Positions 22,874 through 31,198 of a DNA stretch of 37,078 nucleotides are shown here, in pieces. The notes under the pieces were generated by a model. The model was given only the letters and a program-made list of their open reading frames with translations. It ran no database searches and was not told where the DNA came from. Positions within the stretch are counted from its first letter, which is position 1, and each line of letters begins with the position of its first letter. The position numbers and the translations under genes were made by a program. Where the stretch lies: positions 1 to 37,078 of the forward strand of contig SCTB01000132.1 of NCBI GenBank assembly GCA_004297545.1, written 5' to 3'. The stretch is from Alphaproteobacteria bacterium. GTDB taxonomy: Bacteria > Pseudomonadota > Alphaproteobacteria > Micavibrionales > UBA2020.

Positions 22874-23470
22874 TCACGACCGCATAAATTCCATCAACTT
22901 GTCAAAATCGTGATTGTCCGCCGCGCGCAAGGCTTCCACATATTTCTTCCGCGTTTCTCCGCCGACCTTCCCGATATTTTCACGGCCCCAGCTGAAAGCG
23001 GGAATGCCGAGTTGCGCGGCCAGGAGGTCGGTTGCGAGACGCGCGTGCCGTCCGTTGCCGTTGGGAAAGGGGTGAATTTGGACGAGGCGGTGGTGAAAGC
23101 GCGCGGCGATTTCATCCGGCGCACAGGTTTTGTTTTCGATCCAGTACCGCGCATCCTGAACAAGCTGATGCATGGCAGGGCGGATTTTGTATCCGTCAAG
23201 GCCGACGGGAAGGCGATTATTTTCCTTGCTGTATTCGCCGGCCCATTTCCAGACGTCCTTGAACATTTCCTTGTGCAGGCGGAGCAGAAAGTCTTCGTCC
23301 AGCACATCGCGGCGCCGCGAAAATGCCCAGGTATAGGCAGCAAGAATGCCGGCCTGCTCCGCCTCGTTCAACTCGCGGCGCAGGGTGATATGCGAAGGTA
23401 TCAGGGCGCGCTTTTCATCCCCCGTCAGCAGCGTTGCGGCATCGTCCGCAGCGAACAGCAGATCATTCAT
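22874..23470 (-). CDS. Fic-domain protein, mobile mystery protein B family
   Basis: 198 residues from the ATG at 23470. The Fic motif HPFPNGNGRHAR lies at about 133-144, matching HxFx[D/N]GNGRxxR with catalytic His and the phosphate-binding loop intact, so AMP-transfer (or related) activity is plausible. The upstream LPVGLDGYKIRPAMHQLVQD region is typical of this subgroup. No inhibitory helix motif ([S/T]xxxE[G/N]) is obvious to me. The start overlaps the end of the HTH gene by 8 bp (ATGAATGA), indicating translational coupling; the longer frame to 23518 is unlikely. Known mobile mystery A/B pairs occur in mobile regions; a toxin-antitoxin-like role is inferred. Confidence 0.88.
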   Translation of the reverse strand: MNDLLFAADDAATLLTGDEKRALIPSHITLRRELNEAEQAGILAAYTWAFSRRRDVLDEDFLLRLHKEMFKDVWKWAGEYSKENNRLPVGLDGYKIRPAMHQLVQDARYWIENKTCAPDEIAARFHHRLVQIHPFPNGNGRHARLATDLLAAQLGIPAFSWGRENIGKVGGETRKKYVEALRAADNHDFDKLMEFMRS

Positions 23471-23921
23471 CGTCGTCCCACAGCCGGTGGAGGTTGCCGC
23501 GCAGGAGTTCCCCGACAAGGCGCTCGTATTCGGCCTTCAGCGCCGCGCCGGAGACGCCCTGGTCTTCGAGACGCATGGAGTGGCTCACGCGGTCGAGGCG
23601 TTTCTTTGCAACTTTCCGCGCCTGTTCTTTGAGGGTCTCTTCAAGAGAGCTGTTGGGCACAAACGCATAGACAAGCGTGCAGTTCAACGCGCGCGCTGCG
23701 CGTTCAAGCGTTTCGATGCTGATGGCGCCGCGCTGTTCGGCCTTCTCCATGCCGATGACGGAAGGCTGTGACATGCCAAGGCGTTTTGCCAGCTGGGTCG
23801 TCGTGATGCCCAGCGCTTCACGCACCGCGCGCACCCATCCGCGTGCCGGGCGCGCAAATTCCCCGGCGGACGCCAGTTTGGCCAGCTTGCGGTCGAGCTG
23901 TTTGTATGCGATGTTTTTCAT
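23463..23921 (-). CDS. Xre-type regulator, mobile mystery protein A family
   Basis: 152 residues. A helix-turn-helix of the Cro/C1 type spans about 35-85, with LGITTTQLAKRLGMSQPSVI and a following METLERAARAL-like helix (ISIETLERAARALNC). The C-terminal half (about 90-150) is charged and helical. The upstream region holds three palindromes at 33-bp spacing (23931..24016) that are obvious autoregulatory targets. No Shine-Dalgarno is visible before ATG 23921; the first palindrome begins only 10 bp upstream, so a bound repressor would block the start region. It is the first gene of the A/B pair and likely controls the Fic partner. Confidence 0.87.
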   Translation of the reverse strand: MKNIAYKQLDRKLAKLASAGEFARPARGWVRAVREALGITTTQLAKRLGMSQPSVIGMEKAEQRGAISIETLERAARALNCTLVYAFVPNSSLEETLKEQARKVAKKRLDRVSHSMRLEDQGVSGAALKAEYERLVGELLRGNLHRLWDDDE

Positions 23922-23930
23922 GTTAATATC

Positions 23931-24016
23931 TATATGTTATAACCTATAATTATCTTATTAAGATATATGTTATAACATATATTTTGTCAAATATATTATA
24001 TGTTATAACCTATAAT
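23931..24016. promoter_or_regulatory. Three phased operator palindromes upstream of mobile mystery A/B
   Basis: TATATGTTATAACCTATAAT occurs at 23931..23950 and identically at 23997..24016; a fully palindromic ATATATGTTATAACATATAT lies between at 23963..23982. The core TGTTATAAC starts at 23935, 23968 and 24001, exactly 33 bp apart. The rest of the gap to 24220 holds no gene; a GCATA/TATGC hairpin lies near 24182..24192. Confidence 0.7.
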
Positions 24017-24220
24017 ATTCTCGTTCGGCGGATTTCAAGTCTGGCCAAAATGACGTTGCAGAGTGTGTGCGGAGTATGTGCGCTAAAGGCCCTCTATTGG
24101 CGCTCCCGGTATGCGGAAAACCTGCTGTTTATGGGCTTTTTTCGTGTTTGATACCCCCCAAAACGCCTTTTGCGGAAATGCGCATATTATGCTCCAAAAC
24201 CGGGTTCGGGAGGCTTTAGG

Positions 24221-24760
24221 TCAGGCGCCTGGCGTCATTCCGGGAGCGGGCGGGGCGGATTGAGGCTGCGTTTGGGGGGCTTCCGGCACCGCGGTCGCGG
24301 CGTTTTTGAAGGCGGCGGCGGGCTTTGCCGTGACGCGGAAGGAAGATTTTTCGGTGGCGGCGGGCACGGGCGAGGGGGTCTTCAGCAGGTGCCTGCGCGC
24401 AGCTTTGAATGTGTTTCGGATGCCCTTCGCGGCAGCGCGGCACATGCCGAGGCCCGTCGTTGTCACCACTGTTCCCGTGCTGCCCAGCAGCGCCGTGGCC
24501 ACGACGGCGGCGATGGAGCCCTTCACCGGCAGCATTCCCGAAGCGACCAGGAACATCGGCATCGAGACCGGAATCGCGATCAGAAAATACGCGCCGGTGA
24601 CAAGGCTGGCCACGCCGGCAAAACTTCCGGCCGATTTGCCGATAACATTGGCCGCTTTTTCCGGCACGCCGATTTTGCGCAAAAACTTCGGCAGGATTTT
24701 TTCGGTGAATTCCGTTCCGCTGCGGTAGAGGCTTTTGAATCCGTCTTTGATAAATTTCAT
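24221..24760 (-). CDS. Hypothetical small membrane protein, 179 residues
   Basis: The product starts MKFIKDGFKSLYRSGTEFTE and has a charged amphipathic N-terminus (1-50), two or three hydrophobic segments (about 43-60, 60-85 and 85-108: VASLVTGAYFLIAIPVSMPM, then AAVVATALLGSTGTVVTTTG) and a proline/alanine-rich C-terminal tail (about 120-179) ending APPAPGMTPGA. No family recognised. The start overlaps the stop of the metallophosphoesterase gene by 4 bp (ATGA), so the two are almost certainly cotranscribed and translationally coupled. An inner-membrane location is likely; a partnership with the phosphoesterase is inferred from the coupling. Confidence 0.7.
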   Translation of the reverse strand: MKFIKDGFKSLYRSGTEFTEKILPKFLRKIGVPEKAANVIGKSAGSFAGVASLVTGAYFLIAIPVSMPMFLVASGMLPVKGSIAAVVATALLGSTGTVVTTTGLGMCRAAAKGIRNTFKAARRHLLKTPSPVPAATEKSSFRVTAKPAAAFKNAATAVPEAPQTQPQSAPPAPGMTPGA

Positions 24761-25704
24761 GCTGACGGCTTCCCCGGTGAATGAATTTTTATTTTCACGA
24801 TTTCGGGACGTGCGCCGAGACGAAGCGGCACGACGCTGGTGCCGATGCCGCTGGTGACGATGAGCTCGCGACCGTCTTCCGTGATGTGGCCGTACATATA
24901 TTTGTTCGGCGCGCGGGTGACGGGATTGTCGAAGAATTTCACCAGGAACGGCAGGAACTGCCCGCCGTGCGTGTGCGCGGCGAGCGACACGACGGGGCGC
25001 TCGTTTTTATCCATGAACGCGCCGGGGTCGTGCATGATGAGGATGACGGGCGCGTTGTCGGTGATTTTTTCCGACGTCTTTTTCCAGTCGGGTTTGCGCG
25101 AGGTGTCGTCGGCCAGTCCCGCGACCCAGAAGTTATAATCCGCCGACTGCACATGCGCGGCGTCGTTTTCGAGCACGCGGATGCCCGCATTTTCCAGCGC
25201 GCGCTGCATGCCGTTCGGGTCGTTGTAAACGTCGTGATTGCCGAGCACGGCGTAGACGCCCAGCGGCGCTTTCAGGTTCTTCAATACGGCCGCGACTTCA
25301 TCGGGCGGCACGTATTTTCCGCCGATGACGACGTCATGTCCCGTCATGGTCAGGAAATCGCCGGGCAGCACGATGATGTCGGGCTTGAGGTCGTTGATGC
25401 GCTGGACGATTTTTTCCAGCTTGCTCACCGTCACATTCGGCGCGCCGACATGGAAGTCAGCCGCCATCGCGACGTTCAGCGGCGGCATTTCCTGCGGCCA
25501 TTTCGGCGACTGGATATCGTATGCCGCCGTTTTCAGGTTGTTCGGCTCGATCGCGTAGCTGTACGAACCGACGGCAGCCACGGAAAATGCGGCCGTCAGC
25601 GAAGCGCGTTTCAGAAATTTCCGGATGCCGGATTTCATTCGAGCCCGCAAAATTATGCTTCCGCGCGCCGCCGTTTTTCTGGCGGGTGCGAAAATGTTGT
25701 TCAT
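24757..25704 (-). CDS. Calcineurin-like metallophosphoesterase (YkuE/YaeI type)
   Basis: About 315 residues. The dimetal phosphoesterase motifs are all present: DFH (D83, H85), GDF (D116), GNHD (156-158), MHDPG (H225) and AHTHGG (H244, H246). An N-terminal basic and hydrophobic segment (KSGIRKFLKRASLTAAFSVA, about 25-50) probably anchors or exports it. The family hydrolyses phosphodiesters or phosphomonoesters, including lipid pyrophosphates such as UDP-diacylglucosamine in some members; the substrate here is unknown. ATG at 25704 is used because the frame beyond it starts with TTG; a start near 25638 is also possible. Coupled by ATGA to the membrane protein gene at 24221. Confidence 0.88.
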   Translation of the reverse strand: MNNIFAPARKTAARGSIILRARMKSGIRKFLKRASLTAAFSVAAVGSYSYAIEPNNLKTAAYDIQSPKWPQEMPPLNVAMAADFHVGAPNVTVSKLEKIVQRINDLKPDIIVLPGDFLTMTGHDVVIGGKYVPPDEVAAVLKNLKAPLGVYAVLGNHDVYNDPNGMQRALENAGIRVLENDAAHVQSADYNFWVAGLADDTSRKPDWKKTSEKITDNAPVILIMHDPGAFMDKNERPVVSLAAHTHGGQFLPFLVKFFDNPVTRAPNKYMYGHITEDGRELIVTSGIGTSVVPLRLGARPEIVKIKIHSPGKPSA

Positions 25705-25835
25705 GTCCAAAAGATGCTGTAGTTATTAGGGGCGGCGGGGCTTTCTGTCAATGCATCCCGCAGGTCTGTTGCCATAAATAGGGCGTCCTGAAATCCGGCT
25801 ATGCCGGACGCGACGGCTGTATTACTCTGATATTC

Positions 25836-27089
25836 ATGAATTTACCCGCGCAGGATGCACAGCTGGCGCTTCCCACGAGCACGTATTACATGCTCCGCTG
25901 CGTCGTGGCCGTCGCCAGCGCCGATAATGTCATCAAGGAGCAGGAACTGCTGTTCCTGCGCGCGCTTTTGGCTCATTTCAAGCGCCATATGGTCGTTTCC
26001 GCCGACCAGGTCAACCAGTTGAAGGAAGACCTGAGGCATCACCAGCCGATTGATGCGCTGCTGCCATACGTGACGGAGCGCGGCGATCGGGAGCAGCTGA
26101 TCTTGTTCGCGGGGCTGCTCGCGCAGGCGGATGGCGACATGGCGCCCGCCGAGGAAGCGATACTTCAGAAAATCCGCGCCCACTGCACGCCGCTGCCCGG
26201 CACGGAAGAACCTGTGCCCGGTCCGGCAGGCGGCCATCCGCCGTCGGCGCCCGCGCAGGTCCATATCGTTCCCGCAATTGCGCCGGTGCCGAAACTGGAC
26301 ATGGCCAGTTTCATGCAGGAAGTGCGCGACGTCGTGAAGCAGGAATTCTACAAGCAGGCGATCGCCACCAGCGGCGTCGCGCCGAAGACAAGCCGCGCCG
26401 CCGTCGTCGATGCCTTCGTCGAGAAAAGCAAGATCGTGCCGCACGCCAGTTCCTACGACGTGCTGGCCGAAACGCCGAAGATGAGCCGCGCGATGCGGCA
26501 AAGCCTGGTGCCGGAAGAGCGCCTGCTTGGCAAGGCCCGGTTTCATTATATTTATACGATCTACAGCCTGATTATTTCGGGCCTGCTGGTGTCCGCGGCG
26601 AAGCCCGTTGCGGGCCTCGTGATGACGCTGGTCAAGATGATGCAGGATTACCTGGTCAACACGAGCCCGGGATGGCTGGGGGATGCGAATATCGAAGTGC
26701 TCCTGCGGGCGCTCTCGAGCCCGCTCTGGGCCGCCGTCCCGGTCGTCGGCCTTTATGCGCTGGCGCTCCTGTTTTTCCTGTGGCGCGTCTTGCGGCAGCT
26801 GACGACGGAAATTATCATTACCGACAGCCGCATCGTCGTGAAGCAGGGCATCTTCATCATCCGCACCTTCAAGGCGGACCTTTCCAATCTCGGCCAGGTC
26901 GACGTGAACCAGTCTCTGCTGGGCGGCCTCCTGAATTACGGATCGGTGCATATCTATACGCAGAACTGGAGCGGGAAGGGCAACCAGATGGAAGCGGAGG
27001 GAATCTACCTTCCCCCCGTCGCCGAACCACATGCCTTCAGCACGCTGGTCGACCGCGCGCGCCGCATGTGGCGCACAAGGACGGTCTAA
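25836..27089 (+). CDS. TerB-like and bPH2-domain membrane protein (first paralogue)
   Basis: 417 residues. An N-terminal TerB-like helical domain (about 15-118) contains VVAVASADNVIKEQELLFL and LILFAGLLAQADGDM. A linker (about 120-230) carries QEFYKQAIATSGVAPKTS. LVPEERLLGKARFH introduces two hydrophobic hairpin regions (about 235-270 and 300-325), then a bPH2-type domain (about 327-410) with TTEIIITDSRIVVKQGIFII, SNLGQVDVNQSLLGGLLNYG and the IYLPPVAEPHAFSTLVDRAR end. TerB domains occur in tellurite-resistance and stress systems; bPH2 proteins (YdbS-like) are membrane-associated and uncharacterised. Fusion of both is unusual. No clear ribosome site. Followed directly, with no gap, by its paralogue. 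Confidence 0.75.
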   Translation: MNLPAQDAQLALPTSTYYMLRCVVAVASADNVIKEQELLFLRALLAHFKRHMVVSADQVNQLKEDLRHHQPIDALLPYVTERGDREQLILFAGLLAQADGDMAPAEEAILQKIRAHCTPLPGTEEPVPGPAGGHPPSAPAQVHIVPAIAPVPKLDMASFMQEVRDVVKQEFYKQAIATSGVAPKTSRAAVVDAFVEKSKIVPHASSYDVLAETPKMSRAMRQSLVPEERLLGKARFHYIYTIYSLIISGLLVSAAKPVAGLVMTLVKMMQDYLVNTSPGWLGDANIEVLLRALSSPLWAAVPVVGLYALALLFFLWRVLRQLTTEIIITDSRIVVKQGIFIIRTFKADLSNLGQVDVNQSLLGGLLNYGSVHIYTQNWSGKGNQMEAEGIYLPPVAEPHAFSTLVDRARRMWRTRTV

Positions 27090-28631
27090 ATGACCGCCGA
27101 AGCCGAGCTGCCGGAACTGAACGACAGCACCTTTCATATGCTGCGCTGCGTCGTCGCTGTCGCTGCCGCCGACAAGATGATCCGCAGTCAGGAATTGCTT
27201 TTTCTCAACAATCTCCTCATCCATTACCGCAAGCAGGCGACGGTGACGCCCGCTCAGGTCGCGCGGCTGCAGGACGACCTGAAATACCAGCAGCCGGTCG
27301 ACAAGCTGCTGGAGCATGTCACGTCGCGCCCCGACCGCGAGCAGCTGGTGCTGTTCGCCGGCCTCATGGCGCAGTCTGACGGCGAAGTGCATCCGGCGGA
27401 AGAGGAAGTTATCCGGCTTATCCGCGCGCATTGCATCCGCCCGCCTGCGAACGACACGGCGGCGGAGCAGGCGCCCTCGCCGCAGCCCGGGATTCCGGGT
27501 TTTGACATGAATGCCTTCAAGAAAGAAATCCGCAGCATCATGCAGCAGGAATTCTACAAGAATACCATCGCCCACAGCGGCGTCGCGCCGAAGACCGGGC
27601 CCGTGGCGGTTTCCGACGCTTTCGTCGATGCTTTCTCCCAGATGTTTCCGGGGCTGAAGCCCGGCTTTACGACCTACGACCTCATCCGGAATGCCGCCGG
27701 GCGGCACCGCGCCGTCTTCAATCCGGAAGAACATGCGGAACCGGTGGTGCCGAAAACGCCTTTCGGCGTGGCGACGCTGATCAGGCTGATCTTTGTCCCC
27801 GCGCTGCTGCTCTGGATGTCGGACCGCGCGGATATGATCGCTTCCAGTTTCACCTATCGCCAGCTGATGACCCTGGAACGGCACGGCTTTTCGCCGGAAA
27901 CCTACGAAAGGCTTTTCAGCATCCTGTCGAGCCCGCTGTGGGGAACGCTGCCGGGCCGCTTCTTCCAGGCCTGGGCCGGACTGCTGCTGCTGTGGAAATT
28001 ATGGGCGCTGTGGATGTCGGGGCGCCTGAGCCCCCTGATGCGCCGCTCCATCGTCCCCGGCGAAAAGGTTCTGGGCAAGGCGCGATTCCATTTTATTTCC
28101 ATCGCGCATCCGTTTTTCTGGGCGCTTGTCCTATGGGGCGCATCGTTCAAGGTGAACATGTTCCTGGCGGAGCAGACCTATCATGCGATGGAATATTTAA
28201 GCAACCAGAACGCCATTTCCGGGGCGACATATGACGCCGCCTTTCGCGTGTTCGCCGACCCGTTCTGGGGCGCGCTGCCGGCGGATATTTGCCGCTGGCT
28301 GGCGCTGGTGATTGTCGTCGTGCGCCTGTTGCAGGCATGGACGACGGAAATCGTCGCGACCGACAGCCGCCTGCTGTTCCGGCAGGGCATTTTGAGCGTC
28401 CGCACGCTCAAAATCGACATTTCCAACCTGCGGCAGATCGATGTCGACCAGTCGATGCTGGGGCTGCTGCTCGATTACGGCGCCGTCCATATCTTCACGA
28501 ACAACTGGAGCGGGAAGGGCGATGACATCGAAGCCGCCGGCATCTACCTTCCCCCCGTCGCCGACCCGCATACCTTCAGCACGCTCGTCGATCGCGCGAA
28601 GCGCATGTGGCGCAAGGGAGCGGTCTCGTAA
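27090..28631 (+). CDS. TerB-like and bPH2-domain membrane protein (second paralogue)
   Basis: 513 residues. It repeats the architecture of the preceding gene: TerB-like domain (about 12-115, VVAVAAADKMIRSQELLFLN, LVLFAGLMAQSDGEV), linker with QEFYKNTIAHSGVAPKTG, then LVPGEKVLGKARFH-like IVPGEKVLGKARFH and a bPH2 domain (about 425-505) ending IYLPPVADPHTFSTLVDRAK. It has about 95 extra residues: an added membrane hairpin (about 215-320, ending in SPLWGTLPGRFFQAWAGLLL) similar to its own later DPFWGALPADICRWLALVIV segment, so the hairpin module is duplicated within the protein. The ATG at 27090 abuts the upstream TAA; AGGACGG serves as ribosome site. The stop is 1 bp from the stop of cckA. Confidence 0.75.
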   Translation: MTAEAELPELNDSTFHMLRCVVAVAAADKMIRSQELLFLNNLLIHYRKQATVTPAQVARLQDDLKYQQPVDKLLEHVTSRPDREQLVLFAGLMAQSDGEVHPAEEEVIRLIRAHCIRPPANDTAAEQAPSPQPGIPGFDMNAFKKEIRSIMQQEFYKNTIAHSGVAPKTGPVAVSDAFVDAFSQMFPGLKPGFTTYDLIRNAAGRHRAVFNPEEHAEPVVPKTPFGVATLIRLIFVPALLLWMSDRADMIASSFTYRQLMTLERHGFSPETYERLFSILSSPLWGTLPGRFFQAWAGLLLLWKLWALWMSGRLSPLMRRSIVPGEKVLGKARFHFISIAHPFFWALVLWGASFKVNMFLAEQTYHAMEYLSNQNAISGATYDAAFRVFADPFWGALPADICRWLALVIVVVRLLQAWTTEIVATDSRLLFRQGILSVRTLKIDISNLRQIDVDQSMLGLLLDYGAVHIFTNNWSGKGDDIEAAGIYLPPVADPHTFSTLVDRAKRMWRKGAVS

Positions 28632-28632
28632 A

Positions 28633-31134
28633 TCAGGCCTTTTCTTCCATCACCTCTTTCACCTTCGTCGCGAGCTGCTTGAGGGTGAAGGGTTTGGGCA
28701 GAAACCAGACGTCGGAGCCGAGATGTTCCTTGAAGCGGTCCTCGGCATAGCCCGAGATGAAGATGATTTTAATCTTCGGGTATTTTTCCTTGACGATTTT
28801 GGCGAGCGTGGTGCCGTCCATTTCCGGCATCATGACGTCGGTGATGAGGATTTCGGGGTCGATCTTCTTTTCTTCCAGCAGTTTCAGCGCGGTGGCGCCG
28901 CCCGGCGCGTCGACGACGTGATAGCCCTTGTTTGACAGCGCGCGGGCGCTGAAGGTGCGCACGGCGTCTTCGTCTTCCACCAGCAGGATGCGCGCGGAAC
29001 CGGTCAGGTCGCTGGTGGAGGCCTTTTCCTCGACGACTTCGGCCTTCTTCTCGCCGCCAGCCTCGTTGTAGCGGGGCAGGTAGATTGTAAAGGTCGTGCC
29101 TTTCCCCACGGTTGAATGGACAGAAAGGAAGCCGCCGGTCTGGTGGACGATGCCGTGGACCGTGGCGAGCCCGAGGCCGGTGCCCGCGCCCACTTCCTTG
29201 GTCGAAAAGAACGGCTCGAAAATGCGCGGCATGATCTCAGGGGAAATGCCGGTGCCGTTGTCTTCCACCTCCAGCGTGACCCAGTCGCCGGCGGGCAGCA
29301 TTTCCTCGTTCGATAATTTGAGGCCCTGCTTGTTGTTCAGGTTCTGGGTGCGGATGATGAGCTTGCCGCCGCTGGGCATGGCGTCGCGCGCGTTCACGGC
29401 CAGGTTGATCAGCACCTGTTCCATCTGGCCTTGGTCGGCCTTGATGAGCGACAGGTCTGTGCCGTGCGAGAGGCGCAGCTCGATATTCGCGCCGATCAGG
29501 CGGCGGATGAGGTGCGAGATTTCGCTTAAGACGTCGGTCAGGTCCAGCACGCGCGGCTGCAAGGTCTGCTGGCGCGAGAAGGCGAGCAGCTGGCGCACGA
29601 GGTTGGCGGCGCGGTTCGCGTTTTGTTTTATCTGCATGATGTCGGCGAAGGACGGGTCGCCCGGCTTGTGGCGCAGCAGCAGCAGGTCGCAGAAGCCGAT
29701 CATCGCGGTGAGCAGGTTGTTGAAGTCGTGCGCGATGCCGCCGGCCAGCTGGCCGACCGCCTGCATCTTCTGCGACTGCGTGAACTGCTTTTCCAGCTTT
29801 TTCTGCTCGGTCAGGTCGACGAAGTGCATCACGAAGTTGTCGCCGGCCTTGAATTTGCGCGCATAAAGCTGCGCGATGACGTCGATAGAGCCTTTCAGCG
29901 GCACTTCGATGAAGACTTCCGCCTTTTCTCCGCGCGAAAGCTGGCGCAGCCAGTCCTCGACGCGGTGCTGCATGTCCTTGCCGATGAAATGCAGCAGCGG
30001 CTTGCCGTTGATGGCGTTCACGGGCAGGCGCAGCATGGCGGCCAGCGTCGTGTTCGCGTCGCTCACGATGCCGTCGGCGTTCAGCATGCAGATGCCGACC
30101 GGCGCTTCCTCGAACAGGCGCTCGAAGCGGTCTTCGGATTCGCGCAGGGCCTGCTGCATTTTCTGTTCTGTCGTCAGGTCATAGACGACGGAGCGCGAGA
30201 TGACCCGGCCTTCCTCGTTCTGCGTGATGGAATGGGTGATGGCGGCCTTGAAGATGCGTCCGCCCGCGCCCTTCATCAGCAATTCGCCGTGCTGGTGGTA
30301 TCCGCCTTCCTCGAACAGGTCATAGGGGCGGCCGCTAACGGGCGGCGTGACGAGGAAATCATGCAGCCTGATCTTGCCGATCAGCGTCCGCGTATCGGTG
30401 CCCAGCAGGCGCAGCAGCGTGTCGTTGGCGAACTGGAAGCGGCCTTCCTCGTCCACCGTGAAGAAGCCGACGGGCGCGTTGTCGGTGAAGTCGCGCAGCT
30501 TTTCGCGCTCCTCGCGTATCGCTGCCTCCATCTGGTAGCGGTGCGTGATGTCGTCGAAACGCCAGTGTACGTATCCGGGCCAGCCGACGATGAACTGGCA
30601 GGTCACCTGGTACCAGACGGTGCGGCCGCGCAGGCGGGTCTGGATCTCGGTTGCGGCGGAGCCGGCGGGAGAAGCCTTGTTCTGCAGGTCTTCCAGCGTC
30701 TTCTCGATCTTCTTCGAGTGCTCGAACAGGCGGGTGAAAGCGGAGAGTGACGGCTCGCCCAGGCCCTCGATGAGCTTGCCGAAGCGCATGTTCGAATAGA
30801 TGGTATGCCCTTTGGGATCGGTGATCGCGCGGGCTTCCGTGCTCTTCTCAAGGACTTCGGTCAGTATCTTGCGGCTGCGGTCGACTTCGGAATAGCTTCT
30901 GTTAAGCAGGAAAAAGCCGATGCCGCCGATAATGCCGATGGCATACACCGCAACGAACGAGAGCGCCGCGGAGCCCTGGTGCTGCATATAGAGAGTGAAA
31001 ATCGTGACAAAGCCGTACAGGGCGCCAAGAATGAACAGGAAGATCGCGCGCTGGTTGCGGCGCGAGGTCAGGCGGTTCGGATTGTCGGGCTTCTTTTCTA
31101 GAAAAAAGCTGGAATTCTGGTTCGAGGCGGTCAC
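28633..31134 (-). CDS. cckA: CckA hybrid sensor histidine kinase
   Basis: 833 residues with a GTG start. Two N-terminal membrane helices (about 28-50 and 56-78) precede PAS-like sensor domains (about 90-200, 210-325 and 330-445). The kinase core has GGIAHDFNN with phospho-acceptor His469, N-box NLAVNARDAM at 578-587, DNGTGI (625-630) and GTGLGL (651-656). A receiver domain (about 714-830) carries Asp766 in LITDVMMPEMDG. The FTQSQKMQAVGQLAGGIAHD stretch is highly characteristic of CckA. CckA passes phosphate to ChpT and CtrA, and thus controls cell cycle and motility in alphaproteobacteria. Gene order flgB...flhB-cckA is conserved in relatives, as I remember. Its c-di-GMP response is known in Caulobacter, and a diguanylate cyclase is encoded in this window. 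Confidence 0.95.
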   Translation of the reverse strand: MTASNQNSSFFLEKKPDNPNRLTSRRNQRAIFLFILGALYGFVTIFTLYMQHQGSAALSFVAVYAIGIIGGIGFFLLNRSYSEVDRSRKILTEVLEKSTEARAITDPKGHTIYSNMRFGKLIEGLGEPSLSAFTRLFEHSKKIEKTLEDLQNKASPAGSAATEIQTRLRGRTVWYQVTCQFIVGWPGYVHWRFDDITHRYQMEAAIREEREKLRDFTDNAPVGFFTVDEEGRFQFANDTLLRLLGTDTRTLIGKIRLHDFLVTPPVSGRPYDLFEEGGYHQHGELLMKGAGGRIFKAAITHSITQNEEGRVISRSVVYDLTTEQKMQQALRESEDRFERLFEEAPVGICMLNADGIVSDANTTLAAMLRLPVNAINGKPLLHFIGKDMQHRVEDWLRQLSRGEKAEVFIEVPLKGSIDVIAQLYARKFKAGDNFVMHFVDLTEQKKLEKQFTQSQKMQAVGQLAGGIAHDFNNLLTAMIGFCDLLLLRHKPGDPSFADIMQIKQNANRAANLVRQLLAFSRQQTLQPRVLDLTDVLSEISHLIRRLIGANIELRLSHGTDLSLIKADQGQMEQVLINLAVNARDAMPSGGKLIIRTQNLNNKQGLKLSNEEMLPAGDWVTLEVEDNGTGISPEIMPRIFEPFFSTKEVGAGTGLGLATVHGIVHQTGGFLSVHSTVGKGTTFTIYLPRYNEAGGEKKAEVVEEKASTSDLTGSARILLVEDEDAVRTFSARALSNKGYHVVDAPGGATALKLLEEKKIDPEILITDVMMPEMDGTTLAKIVKEKYPKIKIIFISGYAEDRFKEHLGSDVWFLPKPFTLKQLATKVKEVMEEKA

Positions 31135-31198
31135 GGTAAGTCTTTTTCCCCTGTCTGCCTAATCTAAGGGCTTTGGCGTCAAAAATCCACTGGCAGGG

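Noticed and set aside
25842..27884. A 680-codon open frame on the minus strand across the TerB/bPH2 genes
   Set aside because: It mirrors two well-supported plus-strand genes with conserved domains, and its product is rich in R, H, G and D with no domain. High GC at third positions keeps the opposite strand open.
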